Of a DNA stretch of 64,000 nt, positions 8,219 to 16,829 are shown piece after piece. A model generated the notes under the pieces. It did no database searches. It saw nothing but the letters and a program-made list of their open reading frames with translations, and was not told where the DNA came from. The position numbers and the translations under genes are program-made. Within the stretch, counting starts at the first letter, position 1, and each line of letters starts with the position of its first letter. The DNA is taken from positions 2,294,001 through 2,358,000 of the forward strand of contig NZ_CP110629.1 of assembly GCF_026153455.1 (NCBI RefSeq), read 5' to 3'. This DNA is from Marinimicrobium sp. C6131 (lineage in GTDB: Bacteria > Pseudomonadota > Gammaproteobacteria > Pseudomonadales > Cellvibrionaceae).

Positions 8219-10556
8219 TCTGAGCTTCCTCCTGGGCGTGACCACCGACTTTGGCATTGAGCTGCTGGTAGATGTTTTCCAGGGCACGCTCAAAGAACGG
8301 TTTGGTGCTACCAGCGATAATCCGGGCCCGACCGGCGATCATATCCCGGGCCAACTGCAGCCCGGAGTTCATGGCCACTTTGCGCCCCTGTTGATCCACC
8401 AACATGTAGTGCAGGGTGCGCTTATTGTACCAGGCGACTTTCAGGCGTCGGCCACCCTCGTACTCGAACCAGGTACCAAATTCGATCATTTTGAGATTGT
8501 CGACAATCTTCTGTTCTTCTCCGGTCACCGGCTCGTTCGCCACGCGACTATGCCCGGCCTTTTCGGCAGCGATGCTTTCCAGTTTAGAACGCATGGGCGC
8601 CGGGGCGGGTTCGGGACGTCGACTCTGCAGCGCCATTTTCTGTAGCGACGCCACTGCTTCGAGCAGCTTCTTGCCCTTTCCCTGATCATAGCCGATGGTA
8701 TCAAACCCGGACTGCAATGCCCGAATCACCTGATCCTGAATGTCCAGCTGTCGGGTTTTATCCGCCTCCAGGGTCTTTGGCTCCAGAGTCCAGAGCAGCT
8801 CGTCCATCACCTTCAGGCACTGTCGCCAGCTATCGGCATTTTCGCCGTAGCGAAGAATCACAAACGACAGGTAATCGGACCAGGGCTGCAGCAGCAACAG
8901 CAGCACCGCCGAGGGAAGTTCACGGTTGTCGGTGCGCTTGCGCACTTCGTCGTTGACCCGCTGTTTGGCCTCGCGCAGCTTTTCCTCTCCCTGTACTTTC
9001 TCCAGTGCACGCCGCTCCATCAATTCCTGACGGCGCGCCAGGTTGTGAGTGTAGGCATTGAACTCAAGCAACACCTCGGCAAACAGGCGGACGTCGTTTT
9101 TGAACTCGGCCAGCAACCGGAACACTGTGGTTTTGATCTTGTTGTACATGTCGTACTGGCTGGTGCCATCATTGCTGACCCAACGGGCCCCCGCTTCGGC
9201 CAGGCTGTTGAGGAGTACCCGAGCCGGGTGGTCCGTCTGCTCAAAAAAGTCCTTGTCGATAAAAGCCATTTTGAGAAACGGGGTATGCAGATAGCTGAGC
9301 AGCGCCTTGACCGAATCCGGCAGGTTGTCGTCCGACAGCATGTACTCGAACAGCAGTCCAACCAGATCAATGGTATCCAGATCGCCGGGGTCCACGGTGC
9401 CGGGTTCGTCGCTCTCGGCCGCCACCTGGGCCAGCATTTGCTGGCTGACCGCCTGGATCGACTGGGGTGTGGTGATCAAGCCGGCTTCATTTTGCGAGGC
9501 GGCGGCCTGGGTCTGACTCAGGGCCTGCGCCTGCAGGCTCTGCAGCACGCCCACCAGTTGCTGGCTGCTGTAGGGTTTTCCTCCCCCGGCCGGGTAAGGC
9601 GTCGCGCCCGCTGCCGGTTCTCCAACCGGGCCGGCACCGGCGGGCGCTCCGCCCGCCGGTGCCGCCTGCTGGGCAATATGGTTCTGTAGAAGACGGATGG
9701 CGTTGTAAAGGCCGGCCTGATACTGGGTATCCGCGGGCGTGGCGGTACCGCTGAGCAGACGGTCCGAGGCGCGCCGTTGGGGCACGCCGTCCTTCATCGG
9801 TACGTCTTCTGCGGCGCCCTTCGTTTCCTCGGCAGATTCGGGCCCCTGCGGCGAATCATCCACCAGCGCGGTGTAGCGCAGATTGGGCAGCAGGTTCTCC
9901 TCGATAAAGTATTTATTGAGCTCCTCGTAGAGCTCGTCGAGGGCACCAATGACTTCTTTGTCGAAGGTCTTATAGCCGATGATCTTGGTCTTGTTGTCCA
10001 ACGTGATATTGAGCAATGCCTTACGCAGGGCTTCGCAGAACTGCACCGGGCTGACCGGATTGCTTCGCTCGTCGATTTTTTCACCGCCGTTGAGCAGGGC
10101 CAGACGCTGCTGCAGCGCCCAGAGCTGACCGGCAAAAAAGCTGTCCGCCCGATGGGTGATGGAGGTGATCGCGATGGTTTCCTCCAGATCCGAGTGCTCC
10201 ACCAGGGCGAGCATATCGCCACTGAAGCGCTCCTCGCCGGTCAGGGTATTGAGCATCCGGTTCTTGAACTTGACGAAGCCATTACTCAGGCGCTGGCAGA
10301 TATCCTCCTCCAGCTCGTGCTGAGAGGCCTCGATCATCCGCTTGTATTCGTACAGGGCCATCTGTTCCTTGTTGGAGCGCGCCTTCTCGGCATAGTCCTC
10401 CAGGCGAGCACACCACTCCCGCCAGAACACCGGCAGCACCCGCCGGGCGTAATCCATCATGAGGCTACGGGCGTGCTTGAGGTGTTGCACGACCTGAGGG
10501 TCGTTAAGGCTATCCGGTACCGGCGCTCCGGCTCCGCTGTGTCGGGGGTCTGTCAT
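8211..10556 (-). CDS. DUF1631-family protein
   Basis: A 781-residue, mostly helical, soluble protein with no signal peptide or membrane segment. The N-terminal 250 residues (F-W-R-E-W, Y-E-Y-K-R-M-I-E, N-P-V-S-P-V-Q-F-C-E-A) and the region after residue 420 (L-L-S-Y-L-H-T-P-F-L-K, then W-V-S-N-D-G-T) match the DUF1631 family of gammaproteobacteria as I remember it; they are joined by a low-complexity Gly/Ala/Pro/Gln stretch around residues 290-380. The C-terminus (F-E-Y-E-G-G-R-R-L-K-V-A-W-Y-N) looks like a small beta domain. I chose ATG 10556 because GGAG precedes it at proper distance; an ATG 48 bases upstream lacks one. The gene is coupled to the PilZ gene. No biochemical function is known to me. 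Confidence 0.75.
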   Translation of the reverse strand: MTDPRHSGAGAPVPDSLNDPQVVQHLKHARSLMMDYARRVLPVFWREWCARLEDYAEKARSNKEQMALYEYKRMIEASQHELEEDICQRLSNGFVKFKNRMLNTLTGEERFSGDMLALVEHSDLEETIAITSITHRADSFFAGQLWALQQRLALLNGGEKIDERSNPVSPVQFCEALRKALLNITLDNKTKIIGYKTFDKEVIGALDELYEELNKYFIEENLLPNLRYTALVDDSPQGPESAEETKGAAEDVPMKDGVPQRRASDRLLSGTATPADTQYQAGLYNAIRLLQNHIAQQAAPAGGAPAGAGPVGEPAAGATPYPAGGGKPYSSQQLVGVLQSLQAQALSQTQAAASQNEAGLITTPQSIQAVSQQMLAQVAAESDEPGTVDPGDLDTIDLVGLLFEYMLSDDNLPDSVKALLSYLHTPFLKMAFIDKDFFEQTDHPARVLLNSLAEAGARWVSNDGTSQYDMYNKIKTTVFRLLAEFKNDVRLFAEVLLEFNAYTHNLARRQELMERRALEKVQGEEKLREAKQRVNDEVRKRTDNRELPSAVLLLLLQPWSDYLSFVILRYGENADSWRQCLKVMDELLWTLEPKTLEADKTRQLDIQDQVIRALQSGFDTIGYDQGKGKKLLEAVASLQKMALQSRRPEPAPAPMRSKLESIAAEKAGHSRVANEPVTGEEQKIVDNLKMIEFGTWFEYEGGRRLKVAWYNKRTLHYMLVDQQGRKVAMNSGLQLARDMIAGRARIIAGSTKPFFERALENIYQQLNAKVGGHAQEEAQND

Positions 10557-10604
10557 GTTTACTCCAGTGGTCGTTTCCGTGATCGTCACTGTTATTGTCT
10601 TCAT

Positions 10605-10838
10605 CGGCAGATCATCCGGGATCCCGTGTCATACCTACCTTGGGTCACCCTGGCACCGGGGTTTTACCGCTTACCCCGCAAGGCCCTTCAGAGGCTCGCG
10701 CAAGCCCTGATGAAGAGGCTCCCTATAAGCATAGGTAGGGACTTGCCAATGTGCCACAGCGTGCGACATTTGTCACATTTTTCAGGCAGTTGGTAGTCAG
10801 GCGGGACGCCCGGGATGGGCCACAGGGCAGGGCAAGAC
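10605..10838. other. Intergenic region upstream of the DUF1631 gene
   Basis: No gene is seen in this stretch. It should carry the promoter of the DUF1631-PilZ pair on the minus strand and contains one CRP/Vfr-like site (listed separately). It ends at the leftward-facing terminator at 10839. Confidence 0.5.
10762..10777. promoter_or_regulatory. CRP/Vfr-like binding site
   Basis: TGCGA-N6-TCACA matches the TGTGA-N6-TCACA consensus at 9 of 10 conserved positions. It lies about 205 bases before the DUF1631 start. It could be a cAMP-CRP site for that gene or chance. Confidence 0.35.
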
Positions 10839-10863
10839 AAAAAAAGCCCGGTCGAGACCGGGC
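10839..10863 (-). terminator. Rho-independent terminator, leftward
   Basis: On the minus strand a 7-bp stem GCCCGGT / ACCGGGC with a 4-base loop is followed by seven T. No protein gene on this strand precedes it for several kilobases, which is why a noncoding transcript is proposed. Confidence 0.85.
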
Positions 10864-10994
10864 AAAAGGGCTAGCTCGCAGATAAACGGGGGTTACCCGT
10901 CAGACTCTGGAGGCGGGGCGCTCAGAGTGCCGGGATTACCCGGTGGGGCGAGACAGGATGCCTGCCGATCTCCTATACTCTGTGGTAGCGCTTG
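10839..10994 (-). ncRNA. Candidate small RNA transcribed leftward from an ECF-type promoter
   Basis: Between a leftward TGATCC-N18-TATCAG promoter (11029-11000) and an intrinsic terminator (stem GCCCGGT / ACCGGGC, tetraloop, then seven U; 10863-10839) lie about 155 bases without any ATG or GTG on the minus strand. The predicted RNA folds into several hairpins: CCGGG-TAAT-CCCGG (about 10943-10930), ACTCTG / CAGAGT enclosing a C-rich loop (about 10927-10903), CGGG / CCCG (about 10899-10886) and the terminator. The loop of the second hairpin together with its closing base reads CCTCC, complementary to a Shine-Dalgarno sequence. The promoter has the same form as the one proposed for the adjacent sigma factor gene. 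Both the transcript and its size are predictions. Confidence 0.5.
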
Positions 10995-10999
10995 TGACT

Positions 11000-11029
11000 C
11001 TGATACGGGCGATGTCACCCCCCGGATCA
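11000..11029 (-). promoter_or_regulatory. Putative ECF (RpoE/ChrR-type) promoter, leftward
   Basis: On the minus strand TGATCC is followed after exactly 18 bases by TATCAG. TGATCC is the -35 element I remember for the singlet-oxygen sigma factor RpoE of Rhodobacter. It is divergent to the rightward copy at 11059-11088. Confidence 0.55.
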
Positions 11030-11058
11030 CCGGTTCGGGGATTTAGTGTTCCAGGCAA

Positions 11059-11088
11059 TGATCCGGACTCCGCGCACCTCCGTATAAG
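11059..11088 (+). promoter_or_regulatory. Putative autoregulated ECF promoter of the sigma/anti-sigma operon
   Basis: TGATCC (11059-11064), 18-base spacer, TATAAG (11083-11088). This is the form expected for a promoter read by an RpoE partner of ChrR, and it lies 80 bases before the proposed start codon of the sigma factor gene, which fits positive autoregulation. Confidence 0.65.
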
Positions 11089-11167
11089 GGATTATTCCGT
11101 TGTTCTGCCCCCCACTGGCGGAGCCCCGGCCGAATCCGAAAAAAATAGAGGACGAGCGAGGCGCTGT

Positions 11168-11773
11168 ATGTTGCGGACTAAGGCACAATCAATGAGTAAA
11201 ACAGGCCCCGGTAACGGGGAGGGCCCCGATTGGGGGGAGCTGCTGGGCCGGGTCGCCCACCATGGCGACACCGCGGCGTTTCGCAAGGTATATGACCACT
11301 TCGCGCCCAGAATCAAGGCCTATGCCATCAATCAGGGAATGAACCAGCAAGCCGAGGAGCTCGTTCAGGAAGTCATGACCAGTGTCTGGCGAAATGCCGA
11401 CAAGTACCGTGATTCCCTGGCATCCGCATCGACCTGGATATTCACGATCACCCGGAATCAGCGCATTGATCTGCTCAGAAAGAAGGGCCGTACAAAGGCG
11501 GAAATGACGGTGGATACCGAAGAGTTGTGGCAGATTCCGACCGAGGACACGACGATTCGGTCAATCGAGACCGGCTCCACGGAAAAGAAGATGAAGGAGT
11601 CCATACTTGAGCTGCCGGAAGATCAGATGATTGCGGTTCGCAAGGTGTACTACGAGGGTAAGACCCATCAGGAAGTGGCGGAAGAGTTGAATGTCCCCCT
11701 GGGAACCCTGAAAGGCCGCCTGCGGCTTTCCATGAAGAAGTTACGAGTGATGTTAGAGGCGACAGAACTATGA
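11168..11773 (+). CDS. rpoE: ECF sigma factor, RpoE/ChrR (ECF11) type
   Basis: A 201-residue sigma factor. Region 2 is seen in F-R-K-V-Y-D-H-F-A-P-R-I and E-E-L-V-Q-E-V-M-T-S-V-W, with S-T-W-I-F-T-I-T-R-N as region 2.4, and region 4 in Y-Y-E-G-K-T-H-Q-E-V-A-E-E-L-N-V-P-L-G-T-L-K-G-R-L. There is no extra C-terminal domain. Start at ATG 11168 has a GAGG seven bases before it; the ATG at 11192 (M-S-K-T-G) is an alternative with AAGG. The gene overlaps the ChrR gene by four bases, so sigma and anti-sigma are made together. In Rhodobacter the homologous pair answers singlet oxygen and organic peroxide; the signal here is inferred from that. Confidence 0.88.
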   Translation: MLRTKAQSMSKTGPGNGEGPDWGELLGRVAHHGDTAAFRKVYDHFAPRIKAYAINQGMNQQAEELVQEVMTSVWRNADKYRDSLASASTWIFTITRNQRIDLLRKKGRTKAEMTVDTEELWQIPTEDTTIRSIETGSTEKKMKESILELPEDQMIAVRKVYYEGKTHQEVAEELNVPLGTLKGRLRLSMKKLRVMLEATEL

Positions 11774-12471
11774 GTGCACATCATCCCGACGATTTGACAC
11801 TGCTGGAGTATTCCGCCGGCAGCCTGGGACTTGCACAGGCGCTCGCGGTTTCCGTGCATCTTGGCTACTGCCTGCAGTGCCAGAGTCAGTTGCGCAAACT
11901 GAATGCCCTGGGTGGTGTATTGCTCTCCGAAACCCGCCCCGCCAGCGTGGGGGCCAACGACGATCAGATTCCCGGGCGAGACGACGCCCAGAGCGAGGAC
12001 CTGGACCAGGGGTTTGATCAGTTGATGGCACGCATCGAGTCTGAGAAGCCCGCCAGGACGGAGACTGTCGTGTCCAAGCGTTATCACAATCCGCTGGAGC
12101 GTTACCTGCCGGCGTCTCTGGACGAACTCGCCTGGCAACAGCAGACCCGTGAAATTGCCAAGTACGACCTGACCAACGTCGTGGACATGGGCAGCGCCCG
12201 GATTACGCTACAGAAAATCAAAGCCGGCGCCAAGGTTCCGGTGCATACCCACCGGGGCAATGAGTTGACGGTTGTCCTGAAAGGCGGATTTTCCGATGAG
12301 CTGGGCGTGTATCACGCCGGGGATTATATCGCGCGAGACCCCAGTCATCATCACAGCCCGACGGCACTGCAGAATGAGGATTGCATCTGTCTGACGGTGC
12401 TGGATGCGCCCATGCACTTTACCGGGCCGTTGATGCGGTGGTTGAATCCGTTGTTGGCCTGGAAGGCGTAG
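11770..12471 (+). CDS. chrR: ChrR-type zinc anti-sigma factor with cupin domain
   Basis: A 233-residue protein. The N-terminal zinc-binding anti-sigma domain shows H-H-P-D-D near the start and the H-L-G-Y-C-L-Q-C motif (H-x3-C-x2-C, residues about 31-38). The C-terminal cupin (about residues 120-225) carries V-H-T-H-R-G-N-E (His, His and Glu ligands), then D-P-S-H-H-H-S-P. This domain order is that of ChrR, which holds the sigma factor inactive through the zinc domain and senses the stress through the cupin. ATGA overlap with the sigma gene supports coupled synthesis. The family keeps the sigma factor in the cytoplasm; no membrane segment is present. Confidence 0.9.
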   Translation: MSAHHPDDLTLLEYSAGSLGLAQALAVSVHLGYCLQCQSQLRKLNALGGVLLSETRPASVGANDDQIPGRDDAQSEDLDQGFDQLMARIESEKPARTETVVSKRYHNPLERYLPASLDELAWQQQTREIAKYDLTNVVDMGSARITLQKIKAGAKVPVHTHRGNELTVVLKGGFSDELGVYHAGDYIARDPSHHHSPTALQNEDCICLTVLDAPMHFTGPLMRWLNPLLAWKA

Positions 12472-12544
12472 CTTATTGGGTTACGGCGGATGCGGCCTTT
12501 TACCGCTGCGCTCGGCCCCTACACGATCTTTTAAGCATAGCCCA

Positions 12545-12582
12545 CCATAAAAAAACCCGCCGATTGGCGGGTTTTTTTATGG
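12545..12582. terminator. Bidirectional terminator between chrR and pnp
   Basis: A perfect 17-bp inverted repeat (12545-12561 and 12566-12582) with core ACCCGCC / GGCGGGT and seven T on each strand. It serves the convergent chrR (plus) and pnp (minus) transcripts. Just upstream, 12484-12501 shares 18 identical bases with the repeat at 59961. Confidence 0.92.
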
Positions 12583-12598
12583 TCACTCACCGAGGCGA

Positions 12599-14737
12599 TT
12601 ACTCCTCGGTGGTTTTTTCCTCACTGGAAGCCGCCGGGGCGTCCGCTTGCGCGTCAGCGTTGGCTTCCTTGATGGACAGTTTGATACGGCCACGCTGGTC
12701 GACATCCAGACATTTGACCTTCACCATCTGGCCTTCCTTCAGGTAATCGCTGACCGCATTGACGCGCTCATCGGCGATCTGGGAGATGTGCACCAGACCA
12801 TCTTTACCCGGCAGGAAATTGACGAACGCACCGAAGTCCACGATACGGACGACTTTGCCTTCGTAAATCGCGCCAATTTCCGCCTCGGCGGTAATTTCTT
12901 CGATCTTGGTCACGGCCGCTTTCAGCGCGTTGCCATCGTCGGCATAGACTTTGACGGTACCGTCATCGTCGATGTCGATGGACGCACCGGTCTCTTCGGT
13001 GATGGAGCGAATGGTCGCACCGCCTTTACCGATGATGTCGCGGATCTTGTCCGGGTGCACCTTCAGGGTTTCAAAGCGCGGCGCGTTGTCGCTCACGGTT
13101 TCGCGGGACTTGCCCAGCACCTTGTTCATTTCACCGAGAATGTGCAAGCGGGCACTCAGGGCCTGCTCCAGAGCGATTTCCATGATCTGCTCGGTAATGC
13201 CCTGGATCTTGATATCCATCTGCAACGCGGTAATACCACTGGTGGTGCCGGCCACTTTGAAGTCCATGTCACCCAGGTGGTCTTCATCACCCAGGATATC
13301 GGTCAGAACGGCGAAACCGTCATCGTCTTTCACCAGACCCATGGCGATACCGGCCACCGGCGCTTTCAGCGGCACACCGGCGTCCATCAGTGCCAGGCTG
13401 GCACCACAAACCGACGCCATGGAGCTGGAGCCGTTGGATTCGGTGATTTCACTGACCACACGCAGGGTGTAGGGGAATTCGTCTTCTTTGGGCAGAACCG
13501 CGCCGACACCGCGACGGGCCAGACGGCCGTGACCGATCTCGCGACGACCGGTACCGCCCATACGACCACACTCGCCCACCGAGTAGGGGGGGAAGTTGTA
13601 GTGCAGCATGAAGGGGTCTTTGCGCTCGCCTTCCAGCGCGTCGATGATCTGGGAGTCACGGGCGTTACCGAGGGTCGCCACGACCAGCGCCTGGGTTTCA
13701 CCCCGGGTGAACAGCGCGGAACCGTGGGCCTTGGGCAGTACACCCACTTCCACTTCAATCGGGCGGACGGTGGCGCTGTCGCGACCGTCGATCCGGGGCT
13801 CACCGGCGATGATGCGCGAGCGCACCAGCTGCTTTTCCACGCTGGCGAACAGGCCTTCGATTTCGCTGGCGCTGACACCGGACTCCTCGGTGGCCAGTTG
13901 TTCTACCGCCTGGGAGCGCAGCTCGGACAGCTTGGCATAGCGCTCGGCCTTGTCGGTAATGCGGTAGGCTTCGCCGATACCGTCTTTGAAACCGGCTTCG
14001 ACCTTCGCCTTGAGCTCGGCATTCTGCTCCACCGGCTGCCAGTCCCAGCGGGGCTTGCCACCGTCACGGGCCAGCTCTTCACAGGCCTGAATCACTACCT
14101 GCATTTCCTGGTGGGCGTACAGAACCGCGCCCAGCATGATGTCTTCCGGCAGCTCTTTGGCTTCGGACTCCACCATCAGAACCGCCTCTTTGGTACCGGC
14201 AACCACCATGTCCAGCTCGGAGGTTTTCAGAGCGGCGTAGTTGGGGTTGAGCAGGTAGCCACTGTCCTGGGTGTAGCCCACACGAGCAGCGCCGATCGGG
14301 CCGTCGAACGGAATGCCGGACACGGCCAGACAGGCGGAGGTGCCGATCATCGCCGGGATATCCGGATCCACTTCCTTACAGGTGGACATGACGGTGCAGA
14401 CTACCTGCACTTCGTTCATGAAACCTTTGGGAAACAACGGGCGGATCGGACGATCGATCAGGCGGGAGGTCAGGGTTTCTTTTTCGGAGGGGCGACCCTC
14501 GCGCTTGAAGAAACCGCCGGGAATTTTACCGGCCGCGTAGGCGCGTTCCTGATAGTGCACGGACAGCGGGAAAAACGGCTGGTCCGGCTTGGCCTCTTTG
14601 GCCCCTACCACGGTACACAGAACCGAGGTGTCACCCATGGTGACCATGACGGCGCCGGTCGCCTGGCGGGCAACACGCCCGGTCTCCAGGGTGACGGTTT
14701 CGCCGCCGTACTGAAATTTCTTGATGATCGGATTCAC
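12599..14737 (-). CDS. pnp: Polynucleotide phosphorylase
   Basis: A 712-residue 3'-5' exoribonuclease of the degradosome and RNA turnover. Order of domains: RNase PH-like unit 1 (about 1-210), helical domain, RNase PH-like unit 2 (about 310-545, with catalytic-region sequence [18 protein letters not shown]), KH domain ([10 protein letters not shown]) and S1 domain ([13 protein letters not shown]). The tail is rich in A, E and D. The start is GTG ([11 protein letters not shown] matches the Escherichia coli start) with AAGGAT in front; the ATG 33 bases upstream is less likely. It is the last gene of the nusA-infB cluster, 225 bases after rpsO. Confidence 0.96.
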   Translation of the reverse strand: MNPIIKKFQYGGETVTLETGRVARQATGAVMVTMGDTSVLCTVVGAKEAKPDQPFFPLSVHYQERAYAAGKIPGGFFKREGRPSEKETLTSRLIDRPIRPLFPKGFMNEVQVVCTVMSTCKEVDPDIPAMIGTSACLAVSGIPFDGPIGAARVGYTQDSGYLLNPNYAALKTSELDMVVAGTKEAVLMVESEAKELPEDIMLGAVLYAHQEMQVVIQACEELARDGGKPRWDWQPVEQNAELKAKVEAGFKDGIGEAYRITDKAERYAKLSELRSQAVEQLATEESGVSASEIEGLFASVEKQLVRSRIIAGEPRIDGRDSATVRPIEVEVGVLPKAHGSALFTRGETQALVVATLGNARDSQIIDALEGERKDPFMLHYNFPPYSVGECGRMGGTGRREIGHGRLARRGVGAVLPKEDEFPYTLRVVSEITESNGSSSMASVCGASLALMDAGVPLKAPVAGIAMGLVKDDDGFAVLTDILGDEDHLGDMDFKVAGTTSGITALQMDIKIQGITEQIMEIALEQALSARLHILGEMNKVLGKSRETVSDNAPRFETLKVHPDKIRDIIGKGGATIRSITEETGASIDIDDDGTVKVYADDGNALKAAVTKIEEITAEAEIGAIYEGKVVRIVDFGAFVNFLPGKDGLVHISQIADERVNAVSDYLKEGQMVKVKCLDVDQRGRIKLSIKEANADAQADAPAASSEEKTTEE

Positions 14738-14928
14738 TCTTCTATCCTTCTCTTCTTCACTTTCGTTCAATTGTGTGCGGTCACGACTCGGAATAATTCA
14801 AAGCAAATACTTCAACATAGCCTGGAAACAATTCGAGTTGTCGTGCAAGCGACTGGTGGCTCGCGGGGGATACAGTATTCGCCGGAGCCGGTTTTACAGC
14901 CCTCCGGCCCACCGGGGCCGAAGAGCGG

Positions 14929-14956
14929 AAAAAAATGTGCCCGCATAGCGGGCACA
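14929..14956 (-). terminator. Terminator/attenuator between rpsO and pnp
   Basis: On the minus strand a 9-bp stem TGTGCCCGC / GCGGGCACA with a 3-base loop runs into seven T, directly after the rpsO stop. In Escherichia coli a leaky terminator also sits here, and pnp has its own promoter as well. Confidence 0.9.
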
Positions 14957-14962
14957 GAACTC

Positions 14963-15232
14963 TTACCGACGCAGACCCAGTTTCTGAATCAGGTCAGCAT
15001 AACGCTTGGTACTCTTACCCTTCAGGTAGTCCAGCAGCTTACGACGCTGGTTAACCATGCGGATAAGACCGCGGCGCGAGTGGTGATCCTGTTTGTGGTC
15101 CGCGAAGTGCTCCTGCAGCTTGTTGATGTTAACGGTCAACAACGCTACCTGAACTTCCGGAGAACCGGTATCACCTTCAGCCTGCTGGTACTCTTTAACC
15201 ACTTCAGCTTTTTCTGCAGCACTCAGTGCCAT
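14963..15232 (-). CDS. rpsO: 30S ribosomal protein S15
   Basis: An 89-residue protein with the complete S15 sequence: [12 protein letters not shown] near the N-terminus, the H-H-S-R-R-G-L motif that contacts 16S rRNA, and the C-terminal Y-x-x-L-I-x-x-L-G-L-R-R. The start is the ATG at 15232 (M-A-L-S-A), preceded by AGAGGA; a second in-frame ATG lies two codons upstream. It binds helix 22 of 16S rRNA early in 30S assembly. Placed between truB and pnp as in most gammaproteobacteria, with a 133-base gap to truB that may hold its own promoter. Confidence 0.97.
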   Translation of the reverse strand: MALSAAEKAEVVKEYQQAEGDTGSPEVQVALLTVNINKLQEHFADHKQDHHSRRGLIRMVNQRRKLLDYLKGKSTKRYADLIQKLGLRR

Positions 15233-15365
15233 AATCATTTCCTCTTGTAATATGCCGTAAAAAGAAACAGCCGCACCCGCGCATATTTACAGGTGGGTTG
15301 TGTACCCGAAGCCGAGGCTCCGGGGTTGCCGGCATTCGCCGGCGAACTCTGTCGTTCGTCGAGCG

Positions 15366-16331
15366 TCACTGGGGCACGCTGGCGGCCACCAGCCGCTTGG
15401 GCGCCACCCGCCCTTCATCGTCCAGCTCACCAAGGCCCAGAAACCGGGGTTCTTCCGAGCCGGCGGAGCTTTCACCGAAGACCCGCACCATATCACCTTC
15501 ATCGCCCAGACGGTAGACCTGGGGGTCCATCACCGGGTTGCCCTGGCGGAAGTAGTAGGCGCTGTCGGCGGGCAATACCAGCGCCGGCAGGGCAGCGACC
15601 GGGGTATCCGCCGGCAGCAGATGGTGGTCCAGCACCTCGGCCATACCCTCGCCCCGCTCCGCCTCCAGCGCCTCGAGGCTGACGGCATTGGCCACATCAA
15701 AGGGGCCGCTACGGGTACGGTGCAGTCGCTCCACCCGGGCGCCGCAATCCAGCGCCTGCCCCACATCCTCCGCGAGGGTGCGAATATAAGTGCCCTTGGT
15801 GCAGAGGACTTCGACGTCAATCTCCGCCTGGGGGCCCGGCCGAAAGTCCAGCAGGTCGATCCGGTGGATCGTCACCGGCCGGGGCTTGCGCTCGACTTCC
15901 TTGCCTTCCCGGGCCAGTTTGTACAGCGGTTGGCCGTTGAGCTTGAGCGCCGAGAACATGGGCGGAACCTGCTCAATGTCCCCGACAAACCGCTCCAGTG
16001 CCCGCTCCACCTGCTCCCGGGTGACTCCCGAGGCGTCGGCCTCGTGCAGCACTTCGCCCTCGGCATCACCGGTGCTGGTGACCACACCCAGGCGAAAGGT
16101 GCTGCGGTAGCCTTTCTCCGCATCCAGCAGAAACTGGGAAAACTTGGTGGCCTCACCGAAACACAACGGCAACAGCCCGGTGGCCAGAGGGTCAAGACTG
16201 CCGGTGTGGCCCGCCTTGGCGGCGAAAAACAGCCGCTTGGCCCGCTGCAATGCATGATTGGAGGACATTCCGGCGGTTTTGTTCAACAGCAGCACGCCGT
16301 CAATCGGACGGCCCTTGCGACGACGCGCCAT
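15366..16331 (-). CDS. truB: tRNA pseudouridine(55) synthase TruB
   Basis: A 321-residue enzyme that makes pseudouridine 55 in the T-arm of tRNA. The catalytic motif G-H-T-G-S-L-D-P-L-A-T-G (residues about 41-52) carries the nucleophilic Asp. The C-terminal PUA-like region includes V-R-V-F-G-E. The initiator ATG overlaps the rbfA stop by one base (TGATG), indicating translational coupling. Confidence 0.96.
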   Translation of the reverse strand: MARRRKGRPIDGVLLLNKTAGMSSNHALQRAKRLFFAAKAGHTGSLDPLATGLLPLCFGEATKFSQFLLDAEKGYRSTFRLGVVTSTGDAEGEVLHEADASGVTREQVERALERFVGDIEQVPPMFSALKLNGQPLYKLAREGKEVERKPRPVTIHRIDLLDFRPGPQAEIDVEVLCTKGTYIRTLAEDVGQALDCGARVERLHRTRSGPFDVANAVSLEALEAERGEGMAEVLDHHLLPADTPVAALPALVLPADSAYYFRQGNPVMDPQVYRLGDEGDMVRVFGESSAGSEEPRFLGLGELDDEGRVAPKRLVAASVPQ

Positions 16332-16732
16332 CAGGCCTCCCCGTCGGACTCGTCATCGGCGTGGTGGCGGGCTTTGTCGTCCGCCACGGCCCGATCGATC
16401 AGGTTCGACAGCTCCTGACCACGAATGGCCGTCTTGTCGTACAGGAACTGCAGACGCGGGACCGTGCGCATGTTCATTTCCTTGGCCAGCAGGGTGCGCA
16501 GAAAGCCGGCGGCACCATTCAGTCGCCTGGCCCCCTCAACGCCCTGCTCGTCACTGTCATTGCCCACGAAGGTGACATACACCTTGGCGAAGGCCATATC
16601 CCGGGTCACGGTGACATCGTTGATGTTCACCATACCAATGCGCGGGTCCCGGATTTCCTGGGGAATCAATTGTGCCAGGAGCCGCTGGATCGCATCGGAC
16701 ACCCGGTCCGAGCGGGTAAATTCTCTGGGCAT
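16331..16732 (-). CDS. rbfA: 30S ribosome-binding factor A
   Basis: A 133-residue KH-fold protein (R-V-S-D-A-I-Q-R-L-L-A-Q-L-I, D-P-R-I-G-M-V-N-I-N-D-V, R-T-V-P-R-L-Q-F-L-Y-D). It acts in late 30S maturation at the 5' helix of 16S rRNA and in cold adaptation. The tail is charged and disordered. It lies 97 bases after infB and is coupled to truB. Confidence 0.96.
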   Translation of the reverse strand: MPREFTRSDRVSDAIQRLLAQLIPQEIRDPRIGMVNINDVTVTRDMAFAKVYVTFVGNDSDEQGVEGARRLNGAAGFLRTLLAKEMNMRTVPRLQFLYDKTAIRGQELSNLIDRAVADDKARHHADDESDGEA

Positions 16733-16777
16733 TGCCAGCTCACCTCATATCTGATCGTGTTGCGCTATAAGACAGGA

Positions 16778-16807
16778 ATGCCCCGGCGACTCTCATCACC
16801 GGGGCAT
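16778..16807. repeat. Intercistronic hairpin between infB and rbfA
   Basis: A 9-bp perfect stem ATGCCCCGG / CCGGGGCAT with a 12-base loop. No T-run follows on the minus strand, so it is more likely an RNA-stability or processing hairpin than a terminator. Confidence 0.6.
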
Positions 16808-16829
16808 ACGCTATCGAGCGGTGCGTGAA

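Noticed and set aside
12647..15250. A very long open frame (867 codons) antisense to pnp, and similar long frames antisense to infB, ispA/dxs and dnaK.
   Set aside because: They mirror the codon structure of the real genes on the other strand; in GC-rich genes the antisense frame is often open. The sense strand encodes complete, recognisable proteins.
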